Origin: Gallionella sp. | Lineage (GTDB): Bacteria; Pseudomonadota; Gammaproteobacteria; Burkholderiales; Gallionellaceae | Direction: 5' to 3' | Assembly: GCA_023259035.1 (NCBI GenBank) | Contig: JAHFRA010000006.1 | Location: forward strand, 54,281 to 118,280 | DNA length: 64,000 nucleotides | Shown here: in pieces, positions 1 to 10,109 of the stretch | Position numbering within the stretch: the stretch's first letter is position 1 | Layout: each line of letters begins with the position of its first letter | Notes under the pieces: model-generated | Seen by the model: only the letters and a program-made list of their open reading frames with translations | What the model was told of the DNA's origin: nothing | The model's database searches: none | Made by a program: the position numbers and the translations under genes

Positions 1-26
1 GCGGTTGGTTATTGAATCCGTCCTGC

Positions 27-1982
27 TTATTCCTTGAATTTCCAGCCGATGGAGCCCGAATCCTCCGAGAATATCCGCGCCTTACGGCTATCCACTTTAT
101 GCAAGACGGCCTTGATGTCGTTACCCGACATGCCGTTAAAAACATCTGCGCCGTTAGCGGACATCATGGTCTGTCCAATGGTGTGGCTAGTAATTTGATC
201 TATAACACACGCGATGCCATCCCCCATTCCGTTCCGGTCACGCGTGGCACAGGCAATCTCCTCCTCGTATCCTTTAACCGAAAGGTCAAGCGCACTCATT
301 TCCGCATTGAGCTTTGCCAGTTGATTGGCCGCCTTGGCGTTATTTTCCACCAGTTTCCGCCAGTTGCCGGCTTGATCCTCCGTCAGTTTGATTGCGCCGC
401 TTTTGATCCGCTCATGCAACGCCAGATACTTCGCGAACTCCTGGTCAGATTTCAACGACTCAATTTCTTGCATCCTAGTTTTGCTGGTTTCCCGATCCTC
501 GACAATTTTCTTTTTCAACGCTGCGATACTTTGATCAAATTCCGACAAATCGGGGACCAGCATCGTCACCAGCGTCTCTTTGCCCCGGCATTCACCGGCG
601 GAGGCGATCTTGATTTTTTCGGCTGCAATCATGCATCCCTCAACAGCATCTGCGAACACTTCATCGGCAATTATTTCGCAGCTTACCGCATGTTCGACAC
701 GGACAATTCTGCCGATAATTGTGCTGTGCTCGCAGTGATGGATCGTTACCTCCCCATCACGGGCGCGAACCATGGCGCGCGCGACATGTTTGCCCAAGGT
801 GACATTTCCGCCCTGCGATTCCACCCGCCCACCCGCCGCGTTGCCGGCGATGAAGATGTTGCCGCCTCGCGAAATCACGTTGCCGAAGACATCGGAAAGA
901 AAGGTCATGTGCTTACCCTTCACCGTGCACCCTTCCTGCACCTCGCCATGCTCGACGAATTCGTCCACTCCCAGCTCCAGATCACCAGTCGTCCTGGCGC
1001 TGACGCCCCCTGTGGTTTCGATTTTTTCGACAACCGAAATACTGTTCGATTGCTCATCCAGCATGATGAAACCATCCAGCATCGACACGATATATTCGCC
1101 ATCGGACGCCTGCTCCACGCGTGTTCCCGCCGACGCGAGCGCGTGTAGATCAAGCTCTTTTGGAATTCCCGGCTCGATGATTTCGCCTGTCACCTTGTAG
1201 CCCTGCTTGCCCAACGCTCGCGGGACTTTTTTGAGCAAGCGCTTCCCTTTGGCAATTTGCGGAAAACGATTTTTGAATGCCTTCAAGTCGGCCTTGCCAT
1301 CCCGCAAAATCTTGGGGGAATTATCGCGGCGCAACTCGAGGTGCACCTCCTGAATTCCGGCATCGCGCCCCTCCGTGGGCGCAAGATACCGGGCGATCGT
1401 TACGCGGGCCGATGCGCCGCTCGCGATGGCCTGGCGCACCGCATCCGCGTCGATGCCGAACTTCACCCCTTTCAGCCACATAGCGGCGACAAACTCATCG
1501 AAATCCAGCTTGGTCGGCACTTGCCTGGTTTTACTCACATACCCGGTGACCGGCGGTACGCCGTCCTCTCCGGGTTCGCCATAAACCGGCTCTTCATAAG
1601 TTTCCTCGATACTGGCCGGCTCAAAAACATATTCGGCACTATTCCCTCTATCAAGTAGCTTGACTGCCCTATAGAGCGCCTGGCGCTGCGGCGAAAACCG
1701 AATAATTTTCGTAGCAATTCTTGCCTCGGCGCACTTGCCTTGCATCGCTGCCAGCCAGTCAGCATCATGAAGCAATTTGAGAAAAGCGGCATAGTCCAAG
1801 CCGGAAAAGCGCATCTCTCCGGTAAACAACCGATTAACAAAAAACTCAAACCCGCCGACCGCCAGAGCCTGTGCGCGCAGGTCAATGATCACCCCCTCCG
1901 GCTGTATCGAGATAAAACCGGGAAGAATCAGCTCATTTTGCAGAATTTCAGAGGAACCGTTTGGCAAATTGGCAGATGTCAT
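27..1982 (-). CDS. FapA/DUF342 family protein
   Basis: Predicted 651-aa cytoplasmic protein. Roughly residues 170-480 hold the glycine-rich repeated beta-helix typical of DUF342 (FapA) proteins, with turns such as GNVISRGGNIFIAGNAAGG and GGRVESQGGNVTLG. Residues about 490-600 form a charged coiled coil rich in Lys, Glu and Leu. There is no signal peptide. Family members occur near motility, polar-localisation and signalling genes, but the biochemical role is not settled. It is followed on the same strand by nothing inside the window. The SPFH gene lies 38 bp upstream in the same direction, so co-transcription is possible. The family call is secure; the function is unknown. Confidence 0.85.
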   Translation of the reverse strand: MTSANLPNGSSEILQNELILPGFISIQPEGVIIDLRAQALAVGGFEFFVNRLFTGEMRFSGLDYAAFLKLLHDADWLAAMQGKCAEARIATKIIRFSPQRQALYRAVKLLDRGNSAEYVFEPASIEETYEEPVYGEPGEDGVPPVTGYVSKTRQVPTKLDFDEFVAAMWLKGVKFGIDADAVRQAIASGASARVTIARYLAPTEGRDAGIQEVHLELRRDNSPKILRDGKADLKAFKNRFPQIAKGKRLLKKVPRALGKQGYKVTGEIIEPGIPKELDLHALASAGTRVEQASDGEYIVSMLDGFIMLDEQSNSISVVEKIETTGGVSARTTGDLELGVDEFVEHGEVQEGCTVKGKHMTFLSDVFGNVISRGGNIFIAGNAAGGRVESQGGNVTLGKHVARAMVRARDGEVTIHHCEHSTIIGRIVRVEHAVSCEIIADEVFADAVEGCMIAAEKIKIASAGECRGKETLVTMLVPDLSEFDQSIAALKKKIVEDRETSKTRMQEIESLKSDQEFAKYLALHERIKSGAIKLTEDQAGNWRKLVENNAKAANQLAKLNAEMSALDLSVKGYEEEIACATRDRNGMGDGIACVIDQITSHTIGQTMMSANGADVFNGMSGNDIKAVLHKVDSRKARIFSEDSGSIGWKFKE

Positions 1983-2020
1983 TTCGTGACCTTAATTTTG
2001 CAAGCCGACATCGTAAAACA

Positions 2021-2926
2021 TCAACTTTTCTTTATCACCTGCATCGCGGTGGCGACCATTCCGGCAATGTCGGCGGCGTTGCCGGGCAGGATCATGGTGT
2101 TGCCTTGTTTGGCGATGTTGCCGAACGCATCGACGAATCTTTCGGCGACTTTGAGGTTGGCGGCGACGAGGCCGCCTTCGCTTTGAATCGCGTTTGCTAC
2201 CACCTTGATCGATTCGGCGGTGGCGTTGGCAACCAGCAGCAGGGCTTCCGCCTCGCCCTGCGCGTTGTTGATGGCAGCTTGTTTTGATCCTTCGGATTCG
2301 CGGATCGAGGCGGTCATCTTGCCTTCGGCGAGATTGATTTCTTCCTGTTTCTTGCCTTCCGATTGGGCGATCAGCGCGCGCTTTTCGCGCTCGGCGGTGA
2401 TCTGTTTCTGCATCGCGGCGAGCACCTGCTGCGGCGGGGTGATGTCCTTGATTTCGTAGCGCAGCACTTTCACGCCCCAGTTCGGGCTGGCTTCGTCGAG
2501 CGCGAATACCACGGTGCGGTTGATCGCATCGCGGTCTTCCAGCAATTTATCCAGGTCGCGTTTGCCGCATTCCGAGCGCAGCGCAGTCTGCGCGAGCATG
2601 GTGATGGCGGCGAGATAATTCGAGGTGCCATAGCTGGCACGCGAGGCATCGGTGATCTGGTAATACAGCACCCCGTCCACTTGCACCTGGGTGTTGTCGC
2701 GCGTAATGCAGACCTGCGGAGCAATATCCAGCGGGAACTCGGTGAGACGGTGGCGATAGGCGACGCGGTCCATGAACGGAATGACGATATTCAGGCCGGG
2801 TTCCAGCGTCCGGTTGTATTTGCCAAACCGCTCGACCACCCACGCGTTTTGCTGCGGCACGATTTTGATCGACTGAAAGGCCAGAATTACCGCGAAGATT
2901 CCCAATACGATGACGAACATATCCAT
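2021..2926 (-). CDS. SPFH/Band 7 (stomatin-like) membrane protein, QmcA type
   Basis: Predicted 301 aa. An N-terminal hydrophobic anchor (residues 3-20) is followed by the SPFH domain, with the family pattern VPQQNAWVVERFGKY at about 24-38 and PGLNIVIPFMDRV at 44-56. A long helical region rich in Ala and Glu (about 175-255) should form the oligomerisation coil. Such proteins assemble into membrane microdomain scaffolds and often pair with NfeD proteins. An NfeD gene sits about 60 bp upstream on the same strand, which supports that partnership. The specific substrate or client is unknown. Confidence 0.93.
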   Translation of the reverse strand: MDMFVIVLGIFAVILAFQSIKIVPQQNAWVVERFGKYNRTLEPGLNIVIPFMDRVAYRHRLTEFPLDIAPQVCITRDNTQVQVDGVLYYQITDASRASYGTSNYLAAITMLAQTALRSECGKRDLDKLLEDRDAINRTVVFALDEASPNWGVKVLRYEIKDITPPQQVLAAMQKQITAEREKRALIAQSEGKKQEEINLAEGKMTASIRESEGSKQAAINNAQGEAEALLLVANATAESIKVVANAIQSEGGLVAANLKVAERFVDAFGNIAKQGNTMILPGNAADIAGMVATAMQVIKKS

Positions 2927-2984
2927 GTTTTTCTCCTTGCGTTGAGGTGGTTACAAATTACATCCGCGTTGCTCGAAGACCGAG

Positions 2985-3401
2985 CTACTCGATTATCAGA
3001 CGGGAGCCGGAAATTTCCTTGATGCGCCATGTCTGCCGGGCTGCGTCCGCCACCGCTTCGCCCGCCAGTTCGGCATCCCATTCCGCCCCGCGATAGCTGA
3101 CACGGGCATGGCGTTCGTCCGACCAGTTCACGGCGCGCACGGTCTGGCCGATATCGTTGGCGAAGTTGACATTCTCATGCGGGCGGGCGTGTTGTTTATT
3201 CCACCGATAGATGCCCGCCACGCTCGCCGAACACAACACTGCCGCAACGATGGCCTGTCCGCTCCACGCCACACCCATATACGCAACGAAACCTGCAACC
3301 GCCAGCCCGAATGCGACGGCAATCAGATAGAACGTGCCGCTGGACATTTCGGCTATCACCAGCGCCACCGCCGCCAACCACCATATCCAATATGCTTCCA
3401 T
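2985..3401 (-). CDS. NfeD family membrane protein
   Basis: Predicted 138 aa when started at MEAYWIWW. I chose this start because AGGAGG lies about 5 bases before the ATG, whereas the reading frame extends 24 codons further without a good site. Three hydrophobic helices occupy residues 3-75 and are followed by a small beta-rich OB-like domain (WSDERHARVSYRGAEWDAE), as in short NfeD proteins. These act with SPFH/stomatin proteins in membrane organisation. The SPFH gene follows on the same strand. Confidence 0.9.
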   Translation of the reverse strand: MEAYWIWWLAAVALVIAEMSSGTFYLIAVAFGLAVAGFVAYMGVAWSGQAIVAAVLCSASVAGIYRWNKQHARPHENVNFANDIGQTVRAVNWSDERHARVSYRGAEWDAELAGEAVADAARQTWRIKEISGSRLIIE

Positions 3402-3471
3402 CTCGCCTCCTCGTTTGTTTTTCCGACGGGTGCATTTTGCCACGTTTACCGGATAATTCGGTGATCCAAAC

Positions 3472-3499
3472 AAAAACTCCCGCTCACGGCGGGAGTTTT
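3472..3499 (-). terminator. Rho-independent terminator after nuoN
   Basis: An 8-bp perfect stem (CTCCCGC..GCGGGAG, extended by A/T pairs) with a 4-base loop is followed by T residues on the minus strand. It lies 26 bp beyond the nuoN stop and should end the complex I transcript. The A/T pairs on both sides mean it could work in either direction. Confidence 0.85.
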
Positions 3500-3525
3500 A
3501 GCACAGCGATAATGGCAGCCCGGCT

Positions 3526-4983
3526 TTAATGCAGCAACAACGATTGCTGTACCGCTACGGCGCAAACCGACATCAGCTTGCTTGGCAACAAGCCAAGCAA
3601 CAATACTCCCAAACCGTTGGCACTCATCAGCAACACGGTGTCTTGTTCGAAGGTAATCGCTGCGTGGCTTTCCGGCGCATCGAAGTACATCAGTTTGACG
3701 ATGCGCAGGTAGTAGAACGCGCCGATCAGCGAGAACAATACCGCAACGACGGCCAGCCAGATATGTCCCGCCTGCACGACAGCGTTCAGCACTGAAAATT
3801 TGGCGTAGAAACCGACCGTGGGCGGCACGCCGGCCATGGAAAACATCAGCAACAGCATCAGGAAAGCGAGCCACGGGCTGCGCCTGCTGAGCCCCTTGAA
3901 ATCATTGAGGGTATCGGCCTCAAATCCATCTGCGCGAGATAGCAGCATGATCATGCCAAACGCGCCCAGCGACATCAGCGCGTACACCACGACATAGAAC
4001 ATCGACGCTCCATAACCCTCGGTGTTGCCGCTCAATAAGCCAAGCAGCAAAAATCCCATGTGGGTAATGGTCGAGTAGGCGAACATGCGTTTGAGGTTGG
4101 TTTGTGCGATCGCGGAGATGTTGCCGAGCGCCATCGAAGCAATCGCAAGAATAATCAACATACCCGACCAGTGTTGCACCAGGGGTTGCAGCCCTTCGGC
4201 CAGAATGCGCGCAGCAAAGGCGAATGCAGCGAGCTTGGGAGCCGAGCCGATCAGCATGGTTATGGCGGTTGGCGCACCTTGATACACGTCCGGCACCCAC
4301 ATGTGAAAGGGCACTACGCCGAGCTTGAAGGCCAGGCCGGAGACCATGAACACCAGACCGAACACCAGCAAATTCTTGTCCGCCGCGCCGGACTGAATCG
4401 CCTGCGACACAACACTCAACTGCAGCGCGCCGGTCGCGCCATACAGCATCGACATGCCGTATAACAACAGGCTGGAAGCCAGCGCGCCAAGCACAAAGTA
4501 TTTCATCGATGCTTCGATGGCGACGGAAGAATCGCGTTGCAAGGCAACTATCGTGTACAGGCTGAGAGAGAGCAGTTCCAGACCGAGATACAGGGTGAGG
4601 AAGTGGTTGGCGGAGATCATCACCATCATGCCGAGCAGCGCGAACAAGACCAGCACCATGAACTCGCCGGTGAACAGGTCGCGCGCAGTGAGATATTGGC
4701 GCGAATATACCAGCATCATGGACAACGCCAGACAGGTCAGCAGTTTCAGCACATCGGACATCAGATCATCGACGACCATATCGTGAAAGGCATATACCAC
4801 GCCGTTTTCGTGCGTGCCGACGATAATCAGCGAACAGCCCAGCAAGGTGAGTTGCACCAGCAGGTAGGTGGCCATCCTGCCGCTTTGCCTGATCAACAAA
4901 TCTGCAATCAGTATCACGCACGCCATGGTCAGCACGAAGACCTCGGGAAGCACAGGCAATAAATTGGATATGGCAAAGTTCAT
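3526..4983 (-). CDS. nuoN: NADH-quinone oxidoreductase subunit N
   Basis: Predicted 485-aa polytopic membrane subunit of complex I, about 14 transmembrane helices. It is one of the antiporter-like proton channels. The TM5 glutamate is in [13 protein letters not shown] and the TM7 lysine in [13 protein letters not shown]; the second lysine is in [11 protein letters not shown]. Length and motifs are normal for the family. Its ATG overlaps the nuoM stop (ATGA), showing translational coupling. It is the last gene of the operon and is followed by a clear terminator. Confidence 0.96.
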   Translation of the reverse strand: MNFAISNLLPVLPEVFVLTMACVILIADLLIRQSGRMATYLLVQLTLLGCSLIIVGTHENGVVYAFHDMVVDDLMSDVLKLLTCLALSMMLVYSRQYLTARDLFTGEFMVLVLFALLGMMVMISANHFLTLYLGLELLSLSLYTIVALQRDSSVAIEASMKYFVLGALASSLLLYGMSMLYGATGALQLSVVSQAIQSGAADKNLLVFGLVFMVSGLAFKLGVVPFHMWVPDVYQGAPTAITMLIGSAPKLAAFAFAARILAEGLQPLVQHWSGMLIILAIASMALGNISAIAQTNLKRMFAYSTITHMGFLLLGLLSGNTEGYGASMFYVVVYALMSLGAFGMIMLLSRADGFEADTLNDFKGLSRRSPWLAFLMLLLMFSMAGVPPTVGFYAKFSVLNAVVQAGHIWLAVVAVLFSLIGAFYYLRIVKLMYFDAPESHAAITFEQDTVLLMSANGLGVLLLGLLPSKLMSVCAVAVQQSLLLH

Positions 4984-6620
4984 AGCGTCTGTTTCCGATC
5001 CCAGTTAGAGATTTGACAAGGCGGCGCGCGGCATGAGTCAGCAGGTGCCCGGTCGGCTGCGGCGGTGTTCACCACGGCATGCTGAGCTCTCCGGTCAGGC
5101 AGCGGCGGATGTACCACGTCATTATGTCCTTCGATATTGTTGACGCCCCGAACCGACGACATCTCCGACACGACATGTTTGACGCTCGCCCGTATCCTGT
5201 CGAGGAACGGTTCCGGATTGAAGCCGATCCAGAAAACCAGCACCAGCAGTGGCACTAGCGTTGCGATCTCGCGACCGTTGAGGTCGGCAACAACAACGCC
5301 CTCCTCCCGGCTATGCTCCCCCCAAACAATCCGTTGCAACATCCAGAGCATGTAGGCCACTGTGAGCACCACCCCGCCGATGGAGATTGCCCCGGCTAAC
5401 AGGTTGCTTTTAAAGGTTCCGACCAGCACCAGAAATTCCCCGACAAACGAATTCGTCCCGGGAAGCCCGAAGGAAGCAAATGAAAAAATAGCCAACAGCG
5501 TCACATAAATCGGCACCGTCATCCGCAACCCGCTGCAATCCAGGATAAGCCGGCTGTGGGTTCTTTCGTAAATTATTCCCACGCAGAGAAACAGCGCCCC
5601 GGTGGTAATCCCGTGGTTGACCATCTGGAGAATGGCCCCTTCGATACCCTGTGAGTTAAAAACGAATATTCCCAATGTAACGAATCCCATATGCCCGACG
5701 CTGGAGTAGGCAACCAACTTCTTGAGATCGGTCTGCACCAGCGCCATGTATGAGCCCCAGATGATGGCAATCAACGAAAGCGCCAGAATGATCGGCGCAA
5801 AAGCGTGGCTCGCATCGGGTGCCATCGGCAAGCTGAATCTCAAAAATCCGTAGGTACCCAGCTTCAGCATCACGCTTGCCAGCATCACGCTACCGGCGGT
5901 GGGCGCCTCGACGTGGGCATCGGGCAGCCAGGTGTGAAACGGGAACATCGGGACCTTGATCGCGAAGGCCAGGAAAAAAGCCCAGAACACCCAGAACTGG
6001 AACGTTGCGCTGTATGCTCCTTTCGATAATTCCCGAATATCAAACGTCTCGCCGCCCGTGTAATACAGCGCCAGTATTGCCACCAGCATCGGAAGGCTTC
6101 CGGTCATCGTATAGAGAAAGAACTTCAACGCGGCATATACCCGGCGCTGACCACCCCATACTCCGATGATAAGGAACATCGGGATGAGTTCGGCCTCCCA
6201 GAAGACGAAGAACAGGAACAAATCGAGCGACACAAAGACTCCGATTAGCGCCGCCTCCATGACCAGGAGCGCCATCATGTACTCCTTGACCCGCGTATCA
6301 ATAGCCTTCCATGAACAGAGCACGCAGAGCGGGGTAATCAGGGTGGTGAGCAACACCAGCAGCACGCTGATACCGTCCACTCCGACGGCATAGTTAATGT
6401 TGAAAGCGGGTATCCATGACACCCGCGTAACAAACTGCATTTCGTGGCTGGCGGTATCGAAGGAAAACCACAGCGGAAGCGAAACAACAAAAACCAGCAA
6501 CGTAAAAGCCAGGGCGATCCAGCGTGACCACCCGTCATTGCGCGGGGCAAGGCCGATTATCGCCGCGCCGAGGACTGGGAGAAATATAAGCAAACTTAAT
6601 AGATTGGATTCGTGTATCAC
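4980..6620 (-). CDS. nuoM: NADH-quinone oxidoreductase subunit M, with C-terminal extension
   Basis: Predicted 546 aa. This is the antiporter-like proton-pumping subunit M. The TM5 Glu lies in [11 protein letters not shown], the TM7 Lys in [18 protein letters not shown], and the TM12 Glu in SFVGEFLVL, all as expected. The membrane part ends near residue 475. It is followed by roughly 55-60 residues that are polar and low in hydrophobics (for example [16 protein letters not shown]), giving a total longer than the usual 490-510. The stop overlaps the nuoN start. The gene follows the 582-aa antiporter gene by 9 bp. Confidence 0.95.
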   Translation of the reverse strand: MIHESNLLSLLIFLPVLGAAIIGLAPRNDGWSRWIALAFTLLVFVVSLPLWFSFDTASHEMQFVTRVSWIPAFNINYAVGVDGISVLLVLLTTLITPLCVLCSWKAIDTRVKEYMMALLVMEAALIGVFVSLDLFLFFVFWEAELIPMFLIIGVWGGQRRVYAALKFFLYTMTGSLPMLVAILALYYTGGETFDIRELSKGAYSATFQFWVFWAFFLAFAIKVPMFPFHTWLPDAHVEAPTAGSVMLASVMLKLGTYGFLRFSLPMAPDASHAFAPIILALSLIAIIWGSYMALVQTDLKKLVAYSSVGHMGFVTLGIFVFNSQGIEGAILQMVNHGITTGALFLCVGIIYERTHSRLILDCSGLRMTVPIYVTLLAIFSFASFGLPGTNSFVGEFLVLVGTFKSNLLAGAISIGGVVLTVAYMLWMLQRIVWGEHSREEGVVVADLNGREIATLVPLLVLVFWIGFNPEPFLDRIRASVKHVVSEMSSVRGVNNIEGHNDVVHPPLPDRRAQHAVVNTAAADRAPADSCRAPPCQISNWDRKQTL

Positions 6621-6629
6621 GCTATAACC

Positions 6630-8378
6630 TCAGAACAGTGAATAAAGGCTCAGGATTAAAAGTGATCCCACCATAACCAGGGCGTAATGCTGGAGTTGTC
6701 CGGTTTGCATCTGCCGCAGCGTGCCGGCCCCTTTCACCACCGCCGCTGCAACGGCGTTGACAGCCCCGTCAATAACGTTCTTGTCAAGCCACAGCCCTTT
6801 TGTGCCAAGTGTCAGATTGCCGCGGAACACGTGACGGTACACCTGAATAAACCAGTTCTCGATGGGGGTTACCACGTGGTACACGAACCGCATAAACAGG
6901 CCCGCACCCTTCCGGTAGAACCAGTCTACATCCAGGGTAATCTTGCGCAGCCCCCCGAGTTTCTTGCGCAGCATGAAGAAGCCCATGGCGGTAAACAGCA
7001 GTATCTGCAACGCCCAGACGATATGGGTTGGCGTGTAAGAGTGGTAATCAACGAGGTTCGGCAGCTTGTCGTAAAGCCATGCCGGATAAACACCGATGAA
7101 GACACACAAAAACGCGGCCATCCCCATCGCCACCAGCATGTTGCGCGGTGGTTCGGTTGGCCGTACCCCGCAATCTTTGCCAAAGAAGGTGTAATAGGGT
7201 ATTTTCAGCCCCAGACACAGGAACGTTCCGACGGAAGCCAGCGTGAGCAGCAGCCATATCTGGGGAAGATGCATTTCGGCGGCGGCAGAAATTTCCATGG
7301 ACTTGCTGACGAATCCGCTAAACAGGGGGAAAGCCGAAATCGACAAGGCGCCGATCATATAGAGAACGAAGGTCACCGGCATGTAGCGGTATAGCCCTCC
7401 CAGTTCGCTCAGCTTGCTCCGCCCGGTCATTTGAAGGACGGCCCCCGCCCCCATAAACAGCAGCCCTTTGTACAGGATGTGCGCGAAAGCATGGGCGACC
7501 GCGCCGTTGACAGCCAGAGCCGACCCCATCCCCACGGCGGCCACCATAAAGCCCACCTGGCTGATGATGTGGTAGCCGAGAAGCCTGCGAATATCGTTCG
7601 ACAGCATGGCAAACACCACGCCGTAGAGTGCCATGACGGTGCCCATCCAGATGAGTATCTCTGTCCCGGGGTAGGCGCGGATCAAAGCATAAACCGCCGT
7701 CTTGGTGGTGAAGGCGCTCAGGAAAACCGCTCCGGTCACCGTTGCTTCAGGGTAGGCATCGGTCAACCATGCATGCAGCGGAGGAACGGCAGCGTTGAGC
7801 ATGAAGCCGATCATGATCAGATAGAACGCCGGGCCTTGTTGTCCCTGCATCACATCGAAACGGGTCGATCCGGTCGTCACATAAAAGATCACGATCCCGG
7901 CAAGCAGCACCAGGCCTCCGACGGCATGCACGAGCAGATACCGGTACCCGGCTTCGATCGAGGCCTGTACCCGGCGCGACCAGATAAGCCAGACCGAGGC
8001 GAACGCCATCAGCTCCCAAAACACAAACAGCGTCAGGAGATCGCCGGCAAACGTTGCGCCGAGCGATGACCCGGCATAGACGAACGCGGCGATATGTTGC
8101 CCATTGTCCTTGACATGCAGCGCATAGATTGACCCGATCAGCACCGCGCATGAGAACACGTAGGCGAAAGCCAGGCTGAGCTTGTCCACCCGGCCGAAGA
8201 TCAGTTCAAATCCGAGGAACTTGACGACACCATGGACGCCGGGCGACATCAGCATCACGGTCAACAGCGCAAGGACCGGGAGGAGAACGAGATAAATCTG
8301 CTGTGCTCTGCCCTTGAAGAAAGGAATGAGCAATGCCCCCAAAATGAGGAAGGCTGAAGGGTGAACCCAATCAATCAT
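6630..8378 (-). CDS. NuoL-position antiporter-like subunit (MrpD-like core, NuoL-type C-terminus)
   Basis: Predicted 582-aa membrane protein of the NuoL/MrpA/MrpD superfamily. The TM5 Glu is E122 (LFVFWELMAF). At the TM7 position, where homologues carry Lys seven residues before the conserved His, this protein has Asn (N195 in MLNAAVPPLHAWL). TM8 keeps a Lys (K226, FTTKTAVYAL). The last ~100 residues contain an amphipathic stretch and a terminal helix with the NuoL-like pattern KNVIDGAVNAVA...QTGQLQHYAL, suggesting a lateral arm and anchor helix. It overlaps the 84-aa gene by 8 bp and precedes nuoM. I infer that it occupies the distal end of complex I. A separate antiporter role is the alternative. 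Confidence 0.85.
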   Translation of the reverse strand: MIDWVHPSAFLILGALLIPFFKGRAQQIYLVLLPVLALLTVMLMSPGVHGVVKFLGFELIFGRVDKLSLAFAYVFSCAVLIGSIYALHVKDNGQHIAAFVYAGSSLGATFAGDLLTLFVFWELMAFASVWLIWSRRVQASIEAGYRYLLVHAVGGLVLLAGIVIFYVTTGSTRFDVMQGQQGPAFYLIMIGFMLNAAVPPLHAWLTDAYPEATVTGAVFLSAFTTKTAVYALIRAYPGTEILIWMGTVMALYGVVFAMLSNDIRRLLGYHIISQVGFMVAAVGMGSALAVNGAVAHAFAHILYKGLLFMGAGAVLQMTGRSKLSELGGLYRYMPVTFVLYMIGALSISAFPLFSGFVSKSMEISAAAEMHLPQIWLLLTLASVGTFLCLGLKIPYYTFFGKDCGVRPTEPPRNMLVAMGMAAFLCVFIGVYPAWLYDKLPNLVDYHSYTPTHIVWALQILLFTAMGFFMLRKKLGGLRKITLDVDWFYRKGAGLFMRFVYHVVTPIENWFIQVYRHVFRGNLTLGTKGLWLDKNVIDGAVNAVAAAVVKGAGTLRQMQTGQLQHYALVMVGSLLILSLYSLF

Positions 8379-8625
8379 TGTAGTAATCCTCAGGCCGTCC
8401 CAGCCAATAGTGCCCCAACGTCTTCGAAACGACGACGATCAGGATAAAAGAAAGAAGGCCGTAGACAGCACTAAACCCCGGGATATCGTCCCAGAAATAA
8501 TGTGAGTGGTGCCGGGGAAGAAAAAAATCGATCACGACAAGGAGCGCCAGAACCGTGAAACCGATCCGCTTCAACGTGTTTGCGTTATTCACCAGGTTTT
8601 CCAGAATTTTGCCAATATCCATCAT
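8371..8625 (-). CDS. Small two-helix membrane protein between antiporter-like subunits
   Basis: Predicted 84 aa. It has hydrophobic helices at about 20-36 and 53-68, joined by a polar, aromatic loop with HHSHYFWDDIPGFSAVYG. The C-terminus is GHYWLGRPEDYYND. The ATG overlaps the end of the 495-aa antiporter gene (ATGA), and its own end overlaps the 582-aa gene, so all three are translationally coupled. It resembles nothing in canonical complex I. I infer a small accessory subunit of the membrane arm, perhaps bridging the two large antiporter proteins. Function is unknown. Confidence 0.8.
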   Translation of the reverse strand: MMDIGKILENLVNNANTLKRIGFTVLALLVVIDFFLPRHHSHYFWDDIPGFSAVYGLLSFILIVVVSKTLGHYWLGRPEDYYND

Positions 8626-10109
8626 CGAATTCCCACCTTGATTAAATTAAGAAAGTGGTCTGGATATATGCCCAGAGCCACCGTTCCCGCCGCCGTAATC
8701 AGTAACGGTATCAGGACTTTGTAGGGCGCTTCGCTGATCCCCTCATGCCCGTCCGCCGGAGGAGTTCCAAACACAGCCTTATAGACGACCGGTGCGAAGT
8801 ACGCCGCGTTGAGCAAACTGCTGGTCAATATCACCCCGAGCAGCATCCAGCTTTTGGTCTCGATAGTGCCAATGGCAAGATTCCACTTGGTGATGAATCC
8901 GGCGAACAGCGGCACTCCGATAATGCTGAGCGAGCCGATGGCGAAGGCTGCGATCGTCCACGGCATTTTCCGCGCAATTCCGGACATCTCGCTGATGTTG
9001 GTCTTGTGCGACGCGACATAGATCGAGCCGGCGCAGAAAAACAGTGTGATTTTCGTGAAGGCATGATTCACGATGTGAATGATGCCGCCGGTGATCCCGC
9101 TGACCGATAGCAGCGCCACCCCCAGCACGATGTACGAAAGCTGGCTCACCGTGGAATAGGCCAGCCGCATCTTGAGGTTGTCCTGGGTCAGCGCGTAGGC
9201 CGACGACGCCAGGATGGTGATGGAGGCGATAATGGCCGTGTAGTCACCCAAGTGGAGATTCTGCATCGTCGGAACCCCGAACACGTCAACCACCAGCCTG
9301 ACGATGCAGAAGGCGCCAACCTTGACCACCGCCACGGCGTGGAGCAGCGCGCTTACCGGCGTGGGCGCCACCATTGCGGAGGGAAGCCAGTTGTGCATCG
9401 GCATCAGTCCGGCCTTGGCAAAGCCGTACAGGAACATGAAATACATCACGGTCAGGAGGGTCGGTATCTCCATCCCCGAGAACGTCGTGGCCGTTATCCC
9501 GGCGAACATCCCCGCCTTGTTGAATTCCAGCGTGCCGGTAAGGCAATAGGTCAGGATGATGGCACCCAGAAGTATGCTACTCGATGCGCCTACCAGATAA
9601 AGCAGGTACTTGCGCCCCGCATCCCAGTCCTTGGCGGCTTCATTGTGAATCACCAGCGGCAAAGTACACAAGCTCAGTATTTCGTAGAAAAAGAACAACG
9701 TGAACAGATTCCCCGCAAAGGCAACACCCATCGCCGAGGAAAGTGCAATGGCAAAGCAAGTGTAATATCTCGTCTGGGCGTGCTCCTCGAGCGTGCGCAT
9801 GTAGCCCATCGAATAGACCGTCGTGACCATCCACAGAAATGACGATGTGGTGGCAAACAGCAAACCGATACCGTCCACCTTGAAGGCGAGTTCAACGCCG
9901 GGAAGGATTTTGAAGACCGTATATTTGATCATTACCCCGGAAAGAATAACGGGGGTCATGGATATCACGATCAAAAATTTGATGGCTCCCGCGCCAAGAG
10001 ACCAACCCTCTCTCAAGTTTGGCCGGCGGTAAGAACACATGACCAGCACGGCGGCAATTGCCGAGACCAGCACCGCCAGAAGAGGCTTTATCGAAATCAC
10101 TGTTTCCAT
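8622..10109 (-). CDS. MrpD/NuoL-like antiporter subunit in the nuo operon
   Basis: Predicted 495 aa, polytopic, of the MrpD/NuoM/NuoL superfamily. Key charged residues are present: TM5 Glu E143 (LFFFYEILSL), TM7 Lys K232 (FAKAGLMPMHNWL), TM8 Lys K263 (VVKVGAF) and a TM12-like Lys K408 (GFITKWN). The C-terminus stops after the core, without the NuoL lateral helix, as in MrpD. It follows nuoK after a 128-bp spacer, the place normally taken by nuoL. It would add a proton (or sodium) channel to complex I; which ion moves cannot be told from sequence alone. Confidence 0.87.
   Translation of the reverse strand: METVISIKPLLAVLVSAIAAVLVMCSYRRPNLREGWSLGAGAIKFLIVISMTPVILSGVMIKYTVFKILPGVELAFKVDGIGLLFATTSSFLWMVTTVYSMGYMRTLEEHAQTRYYTCFAIALSSAMGVAFAGNLFTLFFFYEILSLCTLPLVIHNEAAKDWDAGRKYLLYLVGASSSILLGAIILTYCLTGTLEFNKAGMFAGITATTFSGMEIPTLLTVMYFMFLYGFAKAGLMPMHNWLPSAMVAPTPVSALLHAVAVVKVGAFCIVRLVVDVFGVPTMQNLHLGDYTAIIASITILASSAYALTQDNLKMRLAYSTVSQLSYIVLGVALLSVSGITGGIIHIVNHAFTKITLFFCAGSIYVASHKTNISEMSGIARKMPWTIAAFAIGSLSIIGVPLFAGFITKWNLAIGTIETKSWMLLGVILTSSLLNAAYFAPVVYKAVFGTPPADGHEGISEAPYKVLIPLLITAAGTVALGIYPDHFLNLIKVGIR

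Noticed and set aside
12..1148. 378-codon plus-strand frame opposite the FapA gene
   Set aside because: Shadow of the DUF342 coding sequence; composition is that of a reversed gene.
6630..10109. A free-standing Mrp Na+/H+ antiporter operon
   Set aside because: Other Mrp genes (MrpB, C, E, F, G) are absent, and the genes are coupled within the nuo operon between nuoK and nuoM.
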